A stretch of 64,000 bases of DNA from Hyphomicrobium sp. ghe19 (GCF_902712875.1 NZ_LR743509.1:4416001-4480000); one strand, 5' to 3'; counted from the first letter of the stretch, positions 1 through 10,084 are shown. Numbers and translations: made by a program. The notes: a model not told the origin generated them from the letters alone.

Positions 1-7
1 GTGGCAT
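1..7 (-). CDS. First codons of a gene cut by the window edge (ybeY expected)
   Basis: An ATG read on the minus strand at 7-5 lies two bases past the stop codon of the PhoH-like gene. In alphaproteobacteria the endoribonuclease gene ybeY usually follows phoH here. Only two codons are visible, so this rests on spacing and known gene order. Confidence 0.3.
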
Positions 8-9
8 GG

Positions 10-1113
10 TTATTTGGGTTGGATGTCCTTCGGCCGATCGTAGGCGTCGACGATCTTGGCGACAAGATCGCGACGAACGATATCGCCCGCGAGGAACTTC
101 ACGATCGAGATGTCATCCACCTCGTCGAGCAGATCGACAGCCTCGACGAGGCCCGACTTCGTACCCGGCGGTAGATCGATCTGCGACGGATCACCCGTCA
201 CGACCATTTTCGATCCTTCGCCGATGCGGGTCAGAAACATCTTCATCTGCATGCTGGTCGTGTTCTGGGCTTCGTCGAGAATGACGAAAGCGTTGGCCAG
301 TGTGCGGCCACGCATGAACGCCAGCGGCGCAACCTCGATGACGCCGGTTTCGATATCGCGCTCGACCTTTTCGGGCGGCAGGACATCATAAAGAGCATCG
401 TAGAGCGGCCTGAGGTATGGGTCGACCTTGTCACGCATGTCGCCCGGCAGAAAGCCGAGACGCTCGCCGGCTTCGACGGCGGGACGCGAAAGGATGATGC
501 GCTCGACAAGCCCGCGCTCGAGGCACTGGGCCGCGAAAGCGACAGCGATATAGGTCTTGCCGGTGCCAGCCGGTCCGAGACCGAATACGAGGTCGTGCTT
601 ATCGATGGCGCGGATATAGGTGCTTTGCGTCGGCGTCCTCGCTTTGACGACGCGGCGGCGCGTGGCGACTTGGGCTTGTCCCTCGGACGTAGCGGTCCCT
701 TCGGCGCGGGCATGACGGATCAGCCCGTCGATATCGCCGGGGCCGATCGTTTCGCCTTTTGCAATTCGGGAATAGAGGCGTTCCAGGACACTTCGCGCAT
801 TGGCGCAGGACGTTGCGGGCCCCGTCAGGATGACGACGTTGCCGTGGGCATGCGCGTCGATGCCTAATCGGTCTTCTATGAGGGCCAGGTGGCTGTCGTA
901 TTCCCCAAGCAACTGCGTGAGCAGCCGATTGTCTTCAAAGGGTACAACGACGCGAGCATCTTCGAACTCCGGCTTATTGGGCCGTTTCGATGCCGACGCG
1001 GAGGCCCCGCGGAATGCTGCCAATCCTGACACTCCCTTGCTGGTTGCTCGTGCTCTTCTAGCCGTATCTCTCAAATTCGAATCGACCACTATCCCAACGT
1101 TAGCATGTGACAA
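10..1113 (-). CDS. ybeZ: PhoH-like ATPase (YbeZ/PhoL family)
   Basis: Cytoplasmic P-loop ATPase of the PhoH family, thought to act with YbeY in rRNA and RNA metabolism. Walker A (GPAGTGKT) lies near residues 180-187 and Walker B (VILDEAQN) near 277-284, followed by the conserved VVTGDPSQIDLP segment. The N-terminal part fits a KH-like domain. At 367 aa it is a little longer than usual because the longest frame begins with TTG at 1113. A GTG at 1089 or a start still further in is possible, so the 5' end is uncertain. It lies downstream of miaB on the same strand, the common order miaB-phoH-ybeY. Confidence 0.93.
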   Translation of the reverse strand: MSHANVGIVVDSNLRDTARRARATSKGVSGLAAFRGASASASKRPNKPEFEDARVVVPFEDNRLLTQLLGEYDSHLALIEDRLGIDAHAHGNVVILTGPATSCANARSVLERLYSRIAKGETIGPGDIDGLIRHARAEGTATSEGQAQVATRRRVVKARTPTQSTYIRAIDKHDLVFGLGPAGTGKTYIAVAFAAQCLERGLVERIILSRPAVEAGERLGFLPGDMRDKVDPYLRPLYDALYDVLPPEKVERDIETGVIEVAPLAFMRGRTLANAFVILDEAQNTTSMQMKMFLTRIGEGSKMVVTGDPSQIDLPPGTKSGLVEAVDLLDEVDDISIVKFLAGDIVRRDLVAKIVDAYDRPKDIQPK

Positions 1114-1190
1114 AGAGGTTCGGCATGCTCCGGTGTGGTTAACGCACAGCCAACCTCAAACGACAACCGAACTCAATCAGTATAACTCGC

Positions 1191-2540
1191 TTATGCTGCA
1201 GGTATGACACCTGACAGGCTGACGCGCCGGGTTTCCGTTACCGCCACATTCGCCGTCTGGCCGGCGAAATTGCCATCTCCTACCGCATGGACAAGCTGTA
1301 GATAGGGTGACCTGCCGACGAATTCACCTGGGTTACGGCCAGGGCGTTCGAAAAGCACTGGCATGGTGCTTCCGAGCGTCTTGGCGTTGAAGGCGGTCTG
1401 CTGCTCATCCAGCAGCGCCTGGAGCCGATGCAGCCGCGCGGTCTTCACGTCTTCGGGGACTTGCACTTCGAGCCCGGCGGCCGGGGTTCCGGGCCGGGGG
1501 CTGTATTTGAACGAAAAGGCCTGGGCAAATCCGACGGCCTTTACAAGCGCGATCGTTTCTTCGGCATCTTCATCGGTTTCACCGGGGAAGCCGACGATGA
1601 AGTCGCTCGACAGCGCGATGTCCGGCCGCGCCGCGCGAACGCGCGCGATCAGGTCGATGTATTCCGCGGCGCGATGCTTGCGGTTCATGGCCGTCAGCAT
1701 GCGGTCGGAGCCGGACTGCACGGGGAGGTGCAGAAACGGCATCAGCTGCGGCACCTCGGCGTGGGCGGCGATCAGATCGTCGCTCATGTCGCGCGGATGG
1801 CTCGTCATGTAGCGAATGCGTTCGATGCCGTCGATTTCGGCCAGCCTGCGGATCAATTCCGCGAGCCCGACGGCGCGTCCCGACGGGCCTTCGCCGTGGT
1901 AGGCGTTGACGTTCTGGCCGAGGAGAACGAGCTCTTTTGCGCCGGCAACTGCCAGCTCTCGCACTTCCGCTTCGAGCTTGGCGACGGGACGGGAAAACTC
2001 GGCGCCCCGCGTGTAGGGGACCACGCAGAACGTGCAGAACTTGTCGCAACCTTCCTGGACGGTGAGAAACGCCGACGGCGAAGAGACGCGGCGCGGCGCC
2101 TTCATCGCGGTGAATTTCTCGTCGCCCGGAAATTCCGTTTCGACGATGCGCTCGTTTTTGGTTTCGGCGCGGACGATCAGCTCGGGCAGGCGATGATAGC
2201 TCTGCGGGCCGATGACGAGATCGACCGCGGGCTGACGCCTCGTGATCTCCGAGCCTTCGGCTTGGGCGACGCAGCCGGCGACCGCGATGACCGTTTCCTT
2301 GCCGCCGTGTTTGCGCGCGTCCTTGATGTCGCGGATGCGTCCGAGATCGGAATAGACTTTCTCGGCGGCTTTCTCGCGGATGTGGCAGGTATTCAGGATC
2401 ACCAGATCGGCGTTGCCCACGTCATCGGTCTGGCTGTAGCCGTCGCGCGCTAAAGCCTCCGCCATACGCTCGCTGTCGTAGACGTTCATCTGACAGCCGA
2501 ACGTCTTCAGAAAATAGGTTTTCGGGTTTGCGCGCTGCAC
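1191..2540 (-). CDS. miaB: tRNA-2-methylthio-N6-dimethylallyladenosine synthase
   Basis: Radical-SAM methylthiotransferase that adds the 2-methylthio group to i6A37 of tRNAs reading UNN codons. The N-terminal UPF0004 domain has cluster cysteines at 16, 52 and 90. The radical-SAM CxxxCxxC is at C165, C169 and C172 (GCDKFCTFC), and a TRAM-type RNA-binding domain ends the protein. The 449-aa length is normal. The start is a GTG at 2540, directly before the usual [12 protein letters not shown] opening. It sits between the acyltransferase gene and phoH, all leftward. Confidence 0.97.
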   Translation of the reverse strand: MQRANPKTYFLKTFGCQMNVYDSERMAEALARDGYSQTDDVGNADLVILNTCHIREKAAEKVYSDLGRIRDIKDARKHGGKETVIAVAGCVAQAEGSEITRRQPAVDLVIGPQSYHRLPELIVRAETKNERIVETEFPGDEKFTAMKAPRRVSSPSAFLTVQEGCDKFCTFCVVPYTRGAEFSRPVAKLEAEVRELAVAGAKELVLLGQNVNAYHGEGPSGRAVGLAELIRRLAEIDGIERIRYMTSHPRDMSDDLIAAHAEVPQLMPFLHLPVQSGSDRMLTAMNRKHRAAEYIDLIARVRAARPDIALSSDFIVGFPGETDEDAEETIALVKAVGFAQAFSFKYSPRPGTPAAGLEVQVPEDVKTARLHRLQALLDEQQTAFNAKTLGSTMPVLFERPGRNPGEFVGRSPYLQLVHAVGDGNFAGQTANVAVTETRRVSLSGVIPAA

Positions 2541-2614
2541 GTGAATGGCCGGCTCGAAATGGTCTTATTTGCTCATGAACTCGTCGGACCAGCGCATAGC
2601 ATAGAAAGCCGCGC

Positions 2615-3496
2615 TTATGTCCATTTCTCGCTGCGGACCTGCGGCAATGCGAGCTTTTGCCGGCGGCTTTCCTGAGACGGTTCGACCGGAACGAGGCCGG
2701 GATCGCCCGGACGGCCGCGGAGGATGCCGAGAACGGCTGTGCGGATCGCCCGTTCGGTCTTCAGGGCCAAATCCTTGCGGTCCTTGAAGTCGCTCAGGGG
2801 AACGGGGGGCCCGACCTTGATCGTGACCGTTATCGGCCCCGATCGCAGAACGCCCCAGGCGTGCGACGTCATCTCCATGTCGCCGTACCAGCCGATGCGC
2901 GGCCGGTCGGCGCGCGTCAACGGAATGCCGCGGACGTGGGTATAGACGACGGCTGCAGTCTGGACGACGACCTGCGGGTCCGACGGCGCGGCCACGCCCG
3001 AGACGGCTCCAAACAGCGAGGTTTTGAACGGGAGCACGCGATTGCCGTCGCTCGAGGTTCCCTCGGCGAAGAGAACGATCGTGTCGCCCTGTTTCAGCCG
3101 CGTCATGATTTCGGCTGCGGCGTCACCTGTTGCCTGCCGTCGCGTCCGGTCGACGAACACGGAGCGCTGCAGGCGCGCGAGCGCTGATACGAAGGGCCAG
3201 CCGCCTACTTCGAGCTTCGCCACGAACGAAACGGGCGCCAGCGCCGAGAGCACTGGGATGTCGAGCCAGGACGTATGATTGCAAACGAGGAGCACGGGCG
3301 AATCTTCGACGACCGCGCCATCGATCTCGAGCGTTATTCCGAGTATCCGGCAGACTTGACTGTGGTACCAATTCGGAAAGCGCCGTGCGGCTTTGGGCGC
3401 GAACTTCAATAGGAGAGCCTGTACCGGCATCAGCGGCAGCGTGAAGCCCATGAAAGCTGCGAGTACGGCTGAGGCGCGAAGTGAGCCGTTTGCCAT
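2615..3496 (-). CDS. 1-acyl-glycerol-phosphate acyltransferase family protein (PlsC or OlsA)
   Basis: Membrane-associated acyltransferase that esterifies a lysolipid acceptor with an acyl chain. A hydrophobic N-terminus (residues 8-32) precedes the catalytic HX4D motif NHTSWLD at 73-79 and the substrate motif FAEGTSSDG near 143-151. The 293-aa length fits the alphaproteobacterial OlsA/PlsC group. The open frame runs much further upstream, but ATG 3496 lies just after the fur stop codon and before the first family-like residues. Because an OlsB gene is also in this window, it could be OlsA (lyso-ornithine lipid to ornithine lipid) instead of, or as well as, phosphatidic acid synthesis. Sequence reading alone does not separate the two. 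Confidence 0.88.
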   Translation of the reverse strand: MANGSLRASAVLAAFMGFTLPLMPVQALLLKFAPKAARRFPNWYHSQVCRILGITLEIDGAVVEDSPVLLVCNHTSWLDIPVLSALAPVSFVAKLEVGGWPFVSALARLQRSVFVDRTRRQATGDAAAEIMTRLKQGDTIVLFAEGTSSDGNRVLPFKTSLFGAVSGVAAPSDPQVVVQTAAVVYTHVRGIPLTRADRPRIGWYGDMEMTSHAWGVLRSGPITVTIKVGPPVPLSDFKDRKDLALKTERAIRTAVLGILRGRPGDPGLVPVEPSQESRRQKLALPQVRSEKWT

Positions 3497-3504
3497 TCTG
3501 GTCG

Positions 3505-3960
3505 CTAGCCCTTCCGGTTCGAAGGCTTTTTCTTCGCGAGCGGCACGCCATAAAGTTCCAGCCGGTGGCCGACCAGCTCGAAACCGAGTTCGCGTGCAAT
3601 GCGCTCCTGCAATTCCTCGATTTCGGGATTCGAAAATTCGATCACGCGGCCGCTTTCGATGTCGACGAGATGATCGTGATGCTCGCGCGGCGCCGCTTCG
3701 TAGCGTCCACGGCCGTGGCCGAATTCGTGCCGTTCGAGAATGCCTTTCGCGGAAAACAGCTTGAGCGTGCGATAAACGGTCGAGAGCGAAATTCTTCGAT
3801 CGATCGTATGGGCGCGGCGATGCACCTCTTCGACGTCGGGATGGTCGGTTGCGGACGAGAGCACCTGGGCGATGACGCGGCGTTGGCCCGTCATTCGCAG
3901 TCCGCATTCCGCGCATCGCGATTCGATAGACGTCTCGGATTTTGCGGCCGGCAGGGTCAT
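3505..3960 (-). CDS. fur: Fur-family metal-responsive repressor (Fur/Mur)
   Basis: Winged-helix regulator of iron or manganese homeostasis. The DNA-binding part covers residues 20-80, with recognition-helix sequence ISLSTVYRTLKL. The metal-site motif HHDH is at 94-97 (REHHDHLVDIESGRVIEF). The C-terminal CxxC pair of enterobacterial Fur is absent, as in many alphaproteobacterial Fur/Mur proteins, where the orthologue often answers to manganese. The 151-aa length is normal. Eight bases separate it from the acyltransferase gene downstream, suggesting one transcript. Confidence 0.93.
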   Translation of the reverse strand: MTLPAAKSETSIESRCAECGLRMTGQRRVIAQVLSSATDHPDVEEVHRRAHTIDRRISLSTVYRTLKLFSAKGILERHEFGHGRGRYEAAPREHHDHLVDIESGRVIEFSNPEIEELQERIARELGFELVGHRLELYGVPLAKKKPSNRKG

Positions 3961-4047
3961 AGCGATTGGGCTTTGGCTTAAGCGCGACTATTCCTCGTCG
4001 CCGGAGTATGGCCGGGTTATAGGCAGTGACAAGGCTGCGCGTCTACA

Positions 4048-4557
4048 TCAGGCCGGCTGTTCAGAATCTTCGAGCGTCAGGACGAGCGTCAAGGCATCGA
4101 CGCGGGCGTTTCCGGGACGCTCATAATAGCGCTTTCGCCGCCCGGCTTCGACAAATCCAAGTTTGCGGTAGAGGGCGAGGCCGCTCGCGTTGTCCTCTGC
4201 AACCTCAAGGAATATGCGTTTTGCGCCGCCGCGCCGCGCTGCGCGCATCAAACCTTCGAGGAGGCCGGTTGCGAGCCCGACGCGCTGCCAGTCCGGCGAG
4301 ACGCCGATCGAGAGGATCTCGGCCTCGTCGGCGGCGAGCTGGCCGATCAGGAAGCCAATGACCGCTTTTTTCTGGCCGCCTGCGACCGCGATCAGGGAGG
4401 TTGCGGCCGGGTGTTCCAGAAGCGATTTGATCGCTGCGGCATCCCAAGGCGGATCGAAAAGTTTGGTGTGTAACGTTGCGATTTCTTCGGCTCGATCCGG
4501 CGCCGCCCAAAGCATGCTCGCATGCTTCAAATTTCGGAACGGCGTGACGTTCGTCAT
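4048..4557 (-). CDS. rimI: Ribosomal-protein-alanine N-acetyltransferase (RimI-like GNAT)
   Basis: GNAT-fold acetyltransferase; RimI acetylates the N-terminus of ribosomal protein S18. The acetyl-CoA site is the VSPDWQRVGLATGLL segment near residues 88-102, followed by the ALYRKLGF motif typical of the family. It is 169 aa, slightly longer than E. coli RimI. Its start codon overlaps the end of tsaB by 4 bases, so the two are probably translationally coupled; tsaB-rimI is a widespread pair. Confidence 0.9.
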   Translation of the reverse strand: MTNVTPFRNLKHASMLWAAPDRAEEIATLHTKLFDPPWDAAAIKSLLEHPAATSLIAVAGGQKKAVIGFLIGQLAADEAEILSIGVSPDWQRVGLATGLLEGLMRAARRGGAKRIFLEVAEDNASGLALYRKLGFVEAGRRKRYYERPGNARVDALTLVLTLEDSEQPA

Positions 4558-5252
4558 GCCCCGGCTCCGATGAATGGGCTCGGCGCTGGGGGCTTTGCAT
4601 CAGGTGCACGGAGATAGAGCGGCTTCACCGTTCGCGAAACGGGAAGCTCGCAGGCCGGGAAAAGCATATCGAGGGCGTCGGGAAGCAGGTCGGCCAAGAT
4701 CGCCGTCGCTTCGGCTCCTTCGCGATTGGCTTCACTTGCGAGCAGCTCGGCGCCGGAACCCGCGATGACGATCGGTCCTTGTCCCAGCAACTTGGCTGCG
4801 GCGGAAATCGTCGCGCATTGCGCCTCGACGACGGTTTGCATCGTGTGGCGGTCGAAGACCTCGAAATAGACCTCGCCGCGCCGTGCGTCGGTCGCGATGG
4901 CGATGCGCCGCGTTGGGGCGGCCGGAATTCGTGCGCTCATCGCCATCAATCTGAGGCTTGAAAGAGCGACGAACTCGGCGCCTGTCGCGAGCGCCAGCGC
5001 CCGCGCTGCGGAGACGGAAATGCGCGTGCCGGTAAACGTGCCAGGGCCATAGGTCAGCGCGATACGGTCGAGGGACCTGAATTCAAGCCCGGCTTCCGAC
5101 ATCACCGCCCCGATCATCGGCAGCAAGCGCTCCGCGTGCCCCGTTTGCATGGGCTCGAAGGCAAAGGCGATGCCCGGGGTGAGGGAACGAAGCCCACGGC
5201 CCGCCGCGGCCGAGCAAGCATCGAAACAGGTGTCGAGCGAAAGTATGTTCAT
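4554..5252 (-). CDS. tsaB: tRNA t6A37 threonylcarbamoyl-adenosine complex subunit TsaB
   Basis: Partner of TsaD (encoded at 42369-43472) in making N6-threonylcarbamoyladenosine at tRNA position 37. The ASKHA-fold start MNILSLDTC, the GHAERLLP segment and the motif YGPGTFTGTRI are clear, all typical of TsaB/YeaZ. The 232-aa length is normal. It is the first gene of the tsaB-rimI pair, transcribed leftward. Confidence 0.94.
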   Translation of the reverse strand: MNILSLDTCFDACSAAAGRGLRSLTPGIAFAFEPMQTGHAERLLPMIGAVMSEAGLEFRSLDRIALTYGPGTFTGTRISVSAARALALATGAEFVALSSLRLMAMSARIPAAPTRRIAIATDARRGEVYFEVFDRHTMQTVVEAQCATISAAAKLLGQGPIVIAGSGAELLASEANREGAEATAILADLLPDALDMLFPACELPVSRTVKPLYLRAPDAKPPAPSPFIGAGA

Positions 5253-5266
5253 TCCTGGCGGAGCTT

Positions 5267-5857
5267 TTAAATGACCGTGGCTATTTCGTCGAACGTGAAG
5301 CGTGGTGAGCGCGGGTGGACCCCCGCCGGATCCCCGTACCCCAAATTACAGAGGAAATTCGACTTAATTTCTGTTCCGGTAAAGAACTCGGCGTCTACCC
5401 CCGCATTTTGAAAGCCTGACATTGGACCGCAGTCGAGCCCGAGGGCGCGCGCCGCGAGAATGAAATACCCGCCTTGGAGCGTTCCATTACGGAACGCGGT
5501 TGTATCAGCGTGCTGCTTTTTGCCCGTGAACCAGCTTTTGGCGTCGGTATGCGGGAAGAGCTTCGGCAGTGCTTCGTAGAAGTTCAAATCGTACGCAATA
5601 ATGGCCGTTACTGGTGCGGCCATCGTCTTATCCACATTGCCGGCGCTGAGGTGAGGCTTCAGGCGCGCCTTTGCATCGGGCGATTTGACGAAGACGAAAC
5701 GGGCCGGGGAGCAGTTAGCGCTCGTCGGAGCCCATTTCATATGCTCGACGATCCGGCGAAGGAGGGCGTCGGGTACCTCCTTGGGTTGCCATTTGTTGTT
5801 GGTGCGCGCCTCGTCGAACAGTTGGTCGAGTGTGGTTTGAGCGAGCGGTTCGGCCAT
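5267..5857 (-). CDS. rutE: Malonic semialdehyde reductase / nitroreductase family protein
   Basis: FMN-dependent nitroreductase-fold oxidoreductase closely resembling E. coli RutE, which reduces malonic semialdehyde to 3-hydroxypropionate during uracil breakdown. Diagnostic segments are [46 protein letters not shown] and NLGYGD. The length of 196 aa equals that of RutE. The frame is open further upstream, but ATG 5857 has a good ribosome site (GGACAGGA) and gives the family length. No other rut gene is nearby, so it may act as a general semialdehyde or quinone/nitro reductase here. Confidence 0.88.
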   Translation of the reverse strand: MAEPLAQTTLDQLFDEARTNNKWQPKEVPDALLRRIVEHMKWAPTSANCSPARFVFVKSPDAKARLKPHLSAGNVDKTMAAPVTAIIAYDLNFYEALPKLFPHTDAKSWFTGKKQHADTTAFRNGTLQGGYFILAARALGLDCGPMSGFQNAGVDAEFFTGTEIKSNFLCNLGYGDPAGVHPRSPRFTFDEIATVI

Positions 5858-5890
5858 GATGTCCTGTCCGTTTTGAAGTCCAAATACGAA

Positions 5891-5912
5891 GAACCCCGCC
5901 GAAGCGGGGTTC
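5891..5912 (-). terminator. Hairpin after the nfu gene
   Basis: A perfect 9-bp inverted repeat (GAACCCCGC / GCGGGGTTC) with a 4-base loop lies 20 bases past the nfu stop and before the rutE start. Read leftward it is followed by a moderately T-rich stretch. It fits a terminator or attenuator between the two genes. Confidence 0.6.
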
Positions 5913-5931
5913 GAAGGGATGAAATCTCGTC

Positions 5932-6486
5932 TTAGACCGCCTGCACGGCTTGCACGTCGGGGCAGAAGTGCTTCAGCAGGTTTTCGATGCCGTTGCGCAA
6001 CGTGGCCGTCGAACTCGGGCAACCCGAGCAGGCGCCGCGCATGTGGAGATAGACGACGCCGTCGCGGAAGCCTGAAAACGTGATGTCGCCGCCATCCTGG
6101 GCGACGGCCGGGCGCACGCGCGTCTCGAGCAATTCCTTGATCGTTGCGACGGTCGACTCGTCTTCCGGGTCATAGCTTTCCGAGGCGTTGTCATTGGCGT
6201 CTTCGCCTTCGGAGACGGGCGCGCCGGACATGTAATGTTCCATGATGGCGCCCAGCACCATCGGCTTCAGGTGCTGCCATTCGATGTCGCCCTTGGTGAC
6301 CGAAATGAAGTCGGAGCCAAGGAAGACGCCGTCAACGCCCTCGATCGAAAAGAGCCGGGTGGCGAGCGGCGATGCAGATGCATCGTTCTTCGTGCGGAAA
6401 TCCGCAGTGCCGTCGGCGAGGACATCTCGTCCCGGAATGAACTTCAGCGTCGCCGGATTGGGCGTGGCTTCCGTTTGAATAAACAT
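5932..6486 (-). CDS. NifU-family Fe-S cluster scaffold (Nfu)
   Basis: Fe-S cluster carrier delivering clusters to apo-enzymes. The N-terminal Nfu-N domain (residues 1-88, [16 protein letters not shown]) is joined by an acidic linker to the NifU C-terminal domain (112-180). The cluster-binding CxxC is C153/C156 (GACSGCPSS). The 184-aa two-domain form matches alphaproteobacterial and mitochondrial NFU1. A hairpin follows the gene. Confidence 0.94.
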   Translation of the reverse strand: MFIQTEATPNPATLKFIPGRDVLADGTADFRTKNDASASPLATRLFSIEGVDGVFLGSDFISVTKGDIEWQHLKPMVLGAIMEHYMSGAPVSEGEDANDNASESYDPEDESTVATIKELLETRVRPAVAQDGGDITFSGFRDGVVYLHMRGACSGCPSSTATLRNGIENLLKHFCPDVQAVQAV

Positions 6487-6612
6487 ATTGCCTCACTTCG
6501 TGGTCGTTGTTCCACGCGCGCCGTACCGCACGGGCAGGATTGGAAGGCTTCAAATATAGGTATCGCGGCTGCCCATGTCGAGGTATTGCCCCCTGGCTGA
6601 CAGGGGGTCAAT

Positions 6613-7113
6613 TTAGGCCAAAGCCTTGATTTCCGCGAGTGAAAGTTGGCCTGGGACTACTGTTACGGGTACGGCGAAGCCGCCGGTTGCCCGCGCGGTC
6701 GCCAAGGACGCCACCAGCGGACCCGGCCCCTTGGCGTCGATCGAGGCCCCGAGCACGAGGATGGCAATATCCTCGTCTTCGGCGATGACGTGGTTGATTT
6801 CTTCGGCGGTGCGACCTTCGCGCACGACGTCCTCGGTCTCGACGCTCTCAAATCCGGCATGTGCGAGCTTTCGCCGGAAAAGGCGGAACAGCGCCTTTGC
6901 CTTGGTCGTCTCTTCGTCCAGCTGGACCTGGTGAACGCCCGCCCAATGCTGCAACTCGCTCGGCTCGATCACGTAGAGCATGACGAGCAGGCCCGATGAG
7001 CGCTGAACGCGGCTCGCGGCGTAATAGAGCGCGCTTTCGACTTCCTGGCTCTCGTCGACGACGATCAGGAATTTGCGGCGATGGCCTTCTTCGAAGGAGC
7101 GGCGAGGTTTCAT
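6613..7113 (-). CDS. Universal stress protein (UspA family)
   Basis: Small cytoplasmic nucleotide-binding-fold protein. It begins with a beta strand, FLIVVDESQE, and ends with the usp pattern ILVLGASIDAKGPGPLVASL followed by VPVTVVPG. ATG 7113 gives 166 aa; a TTG at 7149 would add 12 residues. It follows trpS on the same strand. Its precise role cannot be read from sequence. Confidence 0.85.
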   Translation of the reverse strand: MKPRRSFEEGHRRKFLIVVDESQEVESALYYAASRVQRSSGLLVMLYVIEPSELQHWAGVHQVQLDEETTKAKALFRLFRRKLAHAGFESVETEDVVREGRTAEEINHVIAEDEDIAILVLGASIDAKGPGPLVASLATARATGGFAVPVTVVPGQLSLAEIKALA

Positions 7114-7170
7114 GGACGCGATGCTGCCATTCCTCGGCAATCGCTGCAACGGCCAGTGCCGGTGAATTCG

Positions 7171-8208
7171 TCAGCTTCTGATGAAGCCGACGATGTCCTT
7201 GACTTTGCCCATGATGGGGGTCGCGATTTCCCGCGCCCGCGAAGATCCGTCAGCGAGAATACGATCGATCTCGGCCGGATCGCCGGTCAGCCGCTTTATC
7301 TCGTTTGCGATGGGTTCGATCTTCGCGACGAGCGCGTCGGCCAGAACCTTCTTGAACGCGGAGAATTGTTGACCGCCGAATTCGGCCAGCACGGCGTCGA
7401 CGGGCTTGTCGACCAAAGTCGCATAGATTCCGATCAGGTTTTCCGCTTCCGGGCGGCCGGTAAAGCCGCCTTCCTCGCTGGGCAGCGGCTCGGTGTCGGT
7501 CTTCGCTTTCTGGACTTTCTTGGCGATCGTGTCGGCATCGTCCGTCATGTTGATCCGCGAGAGGTCGGACGGATCGGACTTCGACATCTTCTTCGAGCCG
7601 TCGCGCAGGCTCATGACCCGTGTCGCCGCGCCCGTGATGACCGGCTCAGGCTGGGGAAAGAAAATTCCGTCCGCGAAGCCTTCGGCGATGATCGAGGCCG
7701 AGAAATCGTTGTTGAACTTCTGCGCGATGTCGCGGGCAAGCTCCAGATGCTGCTTCTGGTCCTCGCCGACGGGAACGTGCGTTGCCCGGTAAGCGAGGAT
7801 GTCGGCGGCCATCAGGTTCGGGTAGGCGTAAAGACCAACGGATGCCTGCTCGCGGTCCTTGCCGGCCTTCTCCTTGAACTGGGTCATGCGGTTCAGCCAG
7901 CCGAGGCGGGCGACGCAGTTGAAGACCCAGGCGAGCTCAGCGTGGGCGCTGACCTGCGATTGATTGAAGAGAATGCTTTTCTTCGGGTCGAGACCGGCAG
8001 CGATATAGGCAGCCGTAACTTGGCGGATCGCGTTCTTGAGTTCAGCCGGGTCCTGCCACACGGTGATCGCATGCAGATCGACGACGCAATAAATGCACTC
8101 GTGCGTCTCCTGCATTTTGATCCAGTTGACCATCGCGCCGAGATAGTTGCCGAGATGCAAGCTGCCGGTCGGCTGCATGCCGGAGAAAACGCGCGGCGTG
8201 ATTTTCAT
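7171..8208 (-). CDS. trpS: Tryptophanyl-tRNA synthetase
   Basis: Class I aminoacyl-tRNA synthetase charging tRNA-Trp. The HIGH-type motif is TGSLHLGNY (residues 14-22) and the KMSKS loop is at 207-211 ([10 protein letters not shown]). ATG 8208 yields 345 aa, the normal size; the frame is open further upstream but those residues do not fit the family. It lies between murJ and the usp gene, all leftward. Confidence 0.97.
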   Translation of the reverse strand: MKITPRVFSGMQPTGSLHLGNYLGAMVNWIKMQETHECIYCVVDLHAITVWQDPAELKNAIRQVTAAYIAAGLDPKKSILFNQSQVSAHAELAWVFNCVARLGWLNRMTQFKEKAGKDREQASVGLYAYPNLMAADILAYRATHVPVGEDQKQHLELARDIAQKFNNDFSASIIAEGFADGIFFPQPEPVITGAATRVMSLRDGSKKMSKSDPSDLSRINMTDDADTIAKKVQKAKTDTEPLPSEEGGFTGRPEAENLIGIYATLVDKPVDAVLAEFGGQQFSAFKKVLADALVAKIEPIANEIKRLTGDPAEIDRILADGSSRAREIATPIMGKVKDIVGFIRS

Positions 8209-8313
8209 TGGAGTACGTACCGTGTTGAAGGGATCCGGCGGCCTTATCGCGTGCGGAGGCTCGCCGCGCAAGAGCGAAGGCTTTTGGCTCGTTCCTGTTG
8301 CTAGTTCTCGTCG

Positions 8314-9894
8314 CTAGTTTTGGCGCCGCGTCAGGCGGCCGAGCTGGCCAATGGACATGACGCCCGTGGCCAAAATCAAAAAGCCGAAAACCCCCAGTCC
8401 GACACCGATCTCAAGCGCCAGGAAGGACGCTTTGATGAAAAACCCGCCGCCGTGATCGAGATGAGGCGCGAGGACGTGGCTCGTGCCCAGCAGGGCGACC
8501 ACCATGGCAACGCTCGAAAACAGGATCAGCGGAATGTTCCGCTTGATCCGCGCGTCGACAATGAAGTCGCCGCGACGCCGCAAGGTCGACCACAGGAGAT
8601 AGGCGTTGAGCCAGCCGCCGAGGGTGGTGGCGATGGCAATGCCGAGCTGGGGCATCATGCCGAGATGGCGCAACAGGAAGAACAGCGCGATAGAGCCGAT
8701 CGTGTTTGCCGTGAGGCTGATCGTTGCGTAACGCATCGGCGTCGCCGTGTCTTCGCGAGCGTAATAGGCTGGCGAGAAGACCTTGATCATCACAAATGCG
8801 GGAAGGCCGAGCGCAAACAACGCCAGCACCGATGCCGTGACTTTGGTGTCCTCGGGGCCGAACGCGCCGCGCTCGAAGAGTACGCGGGTAATGTCAGTCG
8901 GGATCGCAACGAGGGCGAGAGCTGCCGGGATCGTCAGCAGGAGCGCGAATTCCAGCGAGCGGTTCTGACTGTCCATCACGCCTGCGGTGTTGCCTAATCT
9001 GAGCTGGCGCGAAACGTCGGGCAGCAGCACGATCCCGATGGCGATACCGACGATCGCCAGAGGCAATTCGTATATCCGGTCTGCATAATAGAGGTGGGAA
9101 ACGGCGCCCGGCTGGAGCGACGCGATGACGGTTCCAATTGCGATATTGAGCTGTGTCACGCCGCCGGAAATAACGCCGGGGATGCCGAGGCGCACGAGCT
9201 TGCGCACGTCCGGCGTCAGCCGCGGCCGGCGGATGGAGAGATGCATGCCCGCACGGTGCATGCCCCACATCAGCAGCGCCAGCTGAAGGAAGCCTGCCGC
9301 GAAGACGCCCCATGCCTGGATGATGCCGGCTTCGGGGCCCGCCTTGTAGCCGTACCACAACGCGATGAGCGTCGCGATCATCATGACGCCGTTGAGCACG
9401 ATCGAAACCGATGCGCTTTCGGCGAAGCGCCCGACGGAGTTCAGCGCGCCCGACATCAAAGCGACGATCGACATGCACAGCAGATACGGCATCGTGATCC
9501 GTGTCAGGAGCACGGCCAAATCGTACTTCTCTGGGTTCGCGTCGAAGCCCGGCGCCAAGCCGTACATCAGCACGGGCATGGCGATTTCCGAAACGAACGT
9601 GACGATCAGCAGGATGAAGAGAAGCCCCGCCATCGCGTCTTCGGCAAACCTGCGGGCTGCATCCTTGCCGTCGCCTTCGAGCTTCTTGGCGAATATCGGC
9701 ACGAAGGCGGAGTTGAAGGCGCCTTCTCCGAACAGCCGGCGAAACAGGTTGGGGAAACGGAAGGCGACGACGAAGGCATCAGCCACCCATCCGGAGCCGA
9801 GGGTCGCTGCGATCAGGATGTCGCGCATGAAGCCGAATACACGGCTCAGAAGGGTCAAGCCGCCGACGGTCGCGAACGATTTATAGAGTTTCAT
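8314..9894 (-). CDS. murJ: Lipid II flippase MurJ
   Basis: Inner-membrane protein of the MOP superfamily that flips lipid II across the membrane for peptidoglycan synthesis. The opening YKSFATVGGLTLLSRVFGFMRD and the segment FPNLFRRLFGEGAFNSAFVP are hallmarks of MurJ/MviN. About 14 hydrophobic segments span the 526 residues, a normal length. It lies between glnD and trpS on the minus strand. Confidence 0.97.
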   Translation of the reverse strand: MKLYKSFATVGGLTLLSRVFGFMRDILIAATLGSGWVADAFVVAFRFPNLFRRLFGEGAFNSAFVPIFAKKLEGDGKDAARRFAEDAMAGLLFILLIVTFVSEIAMPVLMYGLAPGFDANPEKYDLAVLLTRITMPYLLCMSIVALMSGALNSVGRFAESASVSIVLNGVMMIATLIALWYGYKAGPEAGIIQAWGVFAAGFLQLALLMWGMHRAGMHLSIRRPRLTPDVRKLVRLGIPGVISGGVTQLNIAIGTVIASLQPGAVSHLYYADRIYELPLAIVGIAIGIVLLPDVSRQLRLGNTAGVMDSQNRSLEFALLLTIPAALALVAIPTDITRVLFERGAFGPEDTKVTASVLALFALGLPAFVMIKVFSPAYYAREDTATPMRYATISLTANTIGSIALFFLLRHLGMMPQLGIAIATTLGGWLNAYLLWSTLRRRGDFIVDARIKRNIPLILFSSVAMVVALLGTSHVLAPHLDHGGGFFIKASFLALEIGVGLGVFGFLILATGVMSIGQLGRLTRRQN

Positions 9895-10084
9895 CGATTG
9901 AACGGCTTACGGTTCGCGTTTTGCCAAAGGCAGCAGGCTGCCCTCTTAGACCGGCTTAGGCCGGCAGACATCCGGCATTTTGATGGTCGGACGGCCTCAA
10001 TTGTGACGAGTGGCCGACAAGTCACGTCGAGGCCTCGTTGCATTTGTCCCATTTCCGGCTTTCCGAGGACATTCGCCGCGTCCG

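Noticed and set aside
7081..8304. 407-codon rightward frame opposite trpS
   Set aside because: It is the mirror of trpS and the usp gene, rich in Arg/Asp with no family similarity; GC-rich codon use opens long antisense frames.
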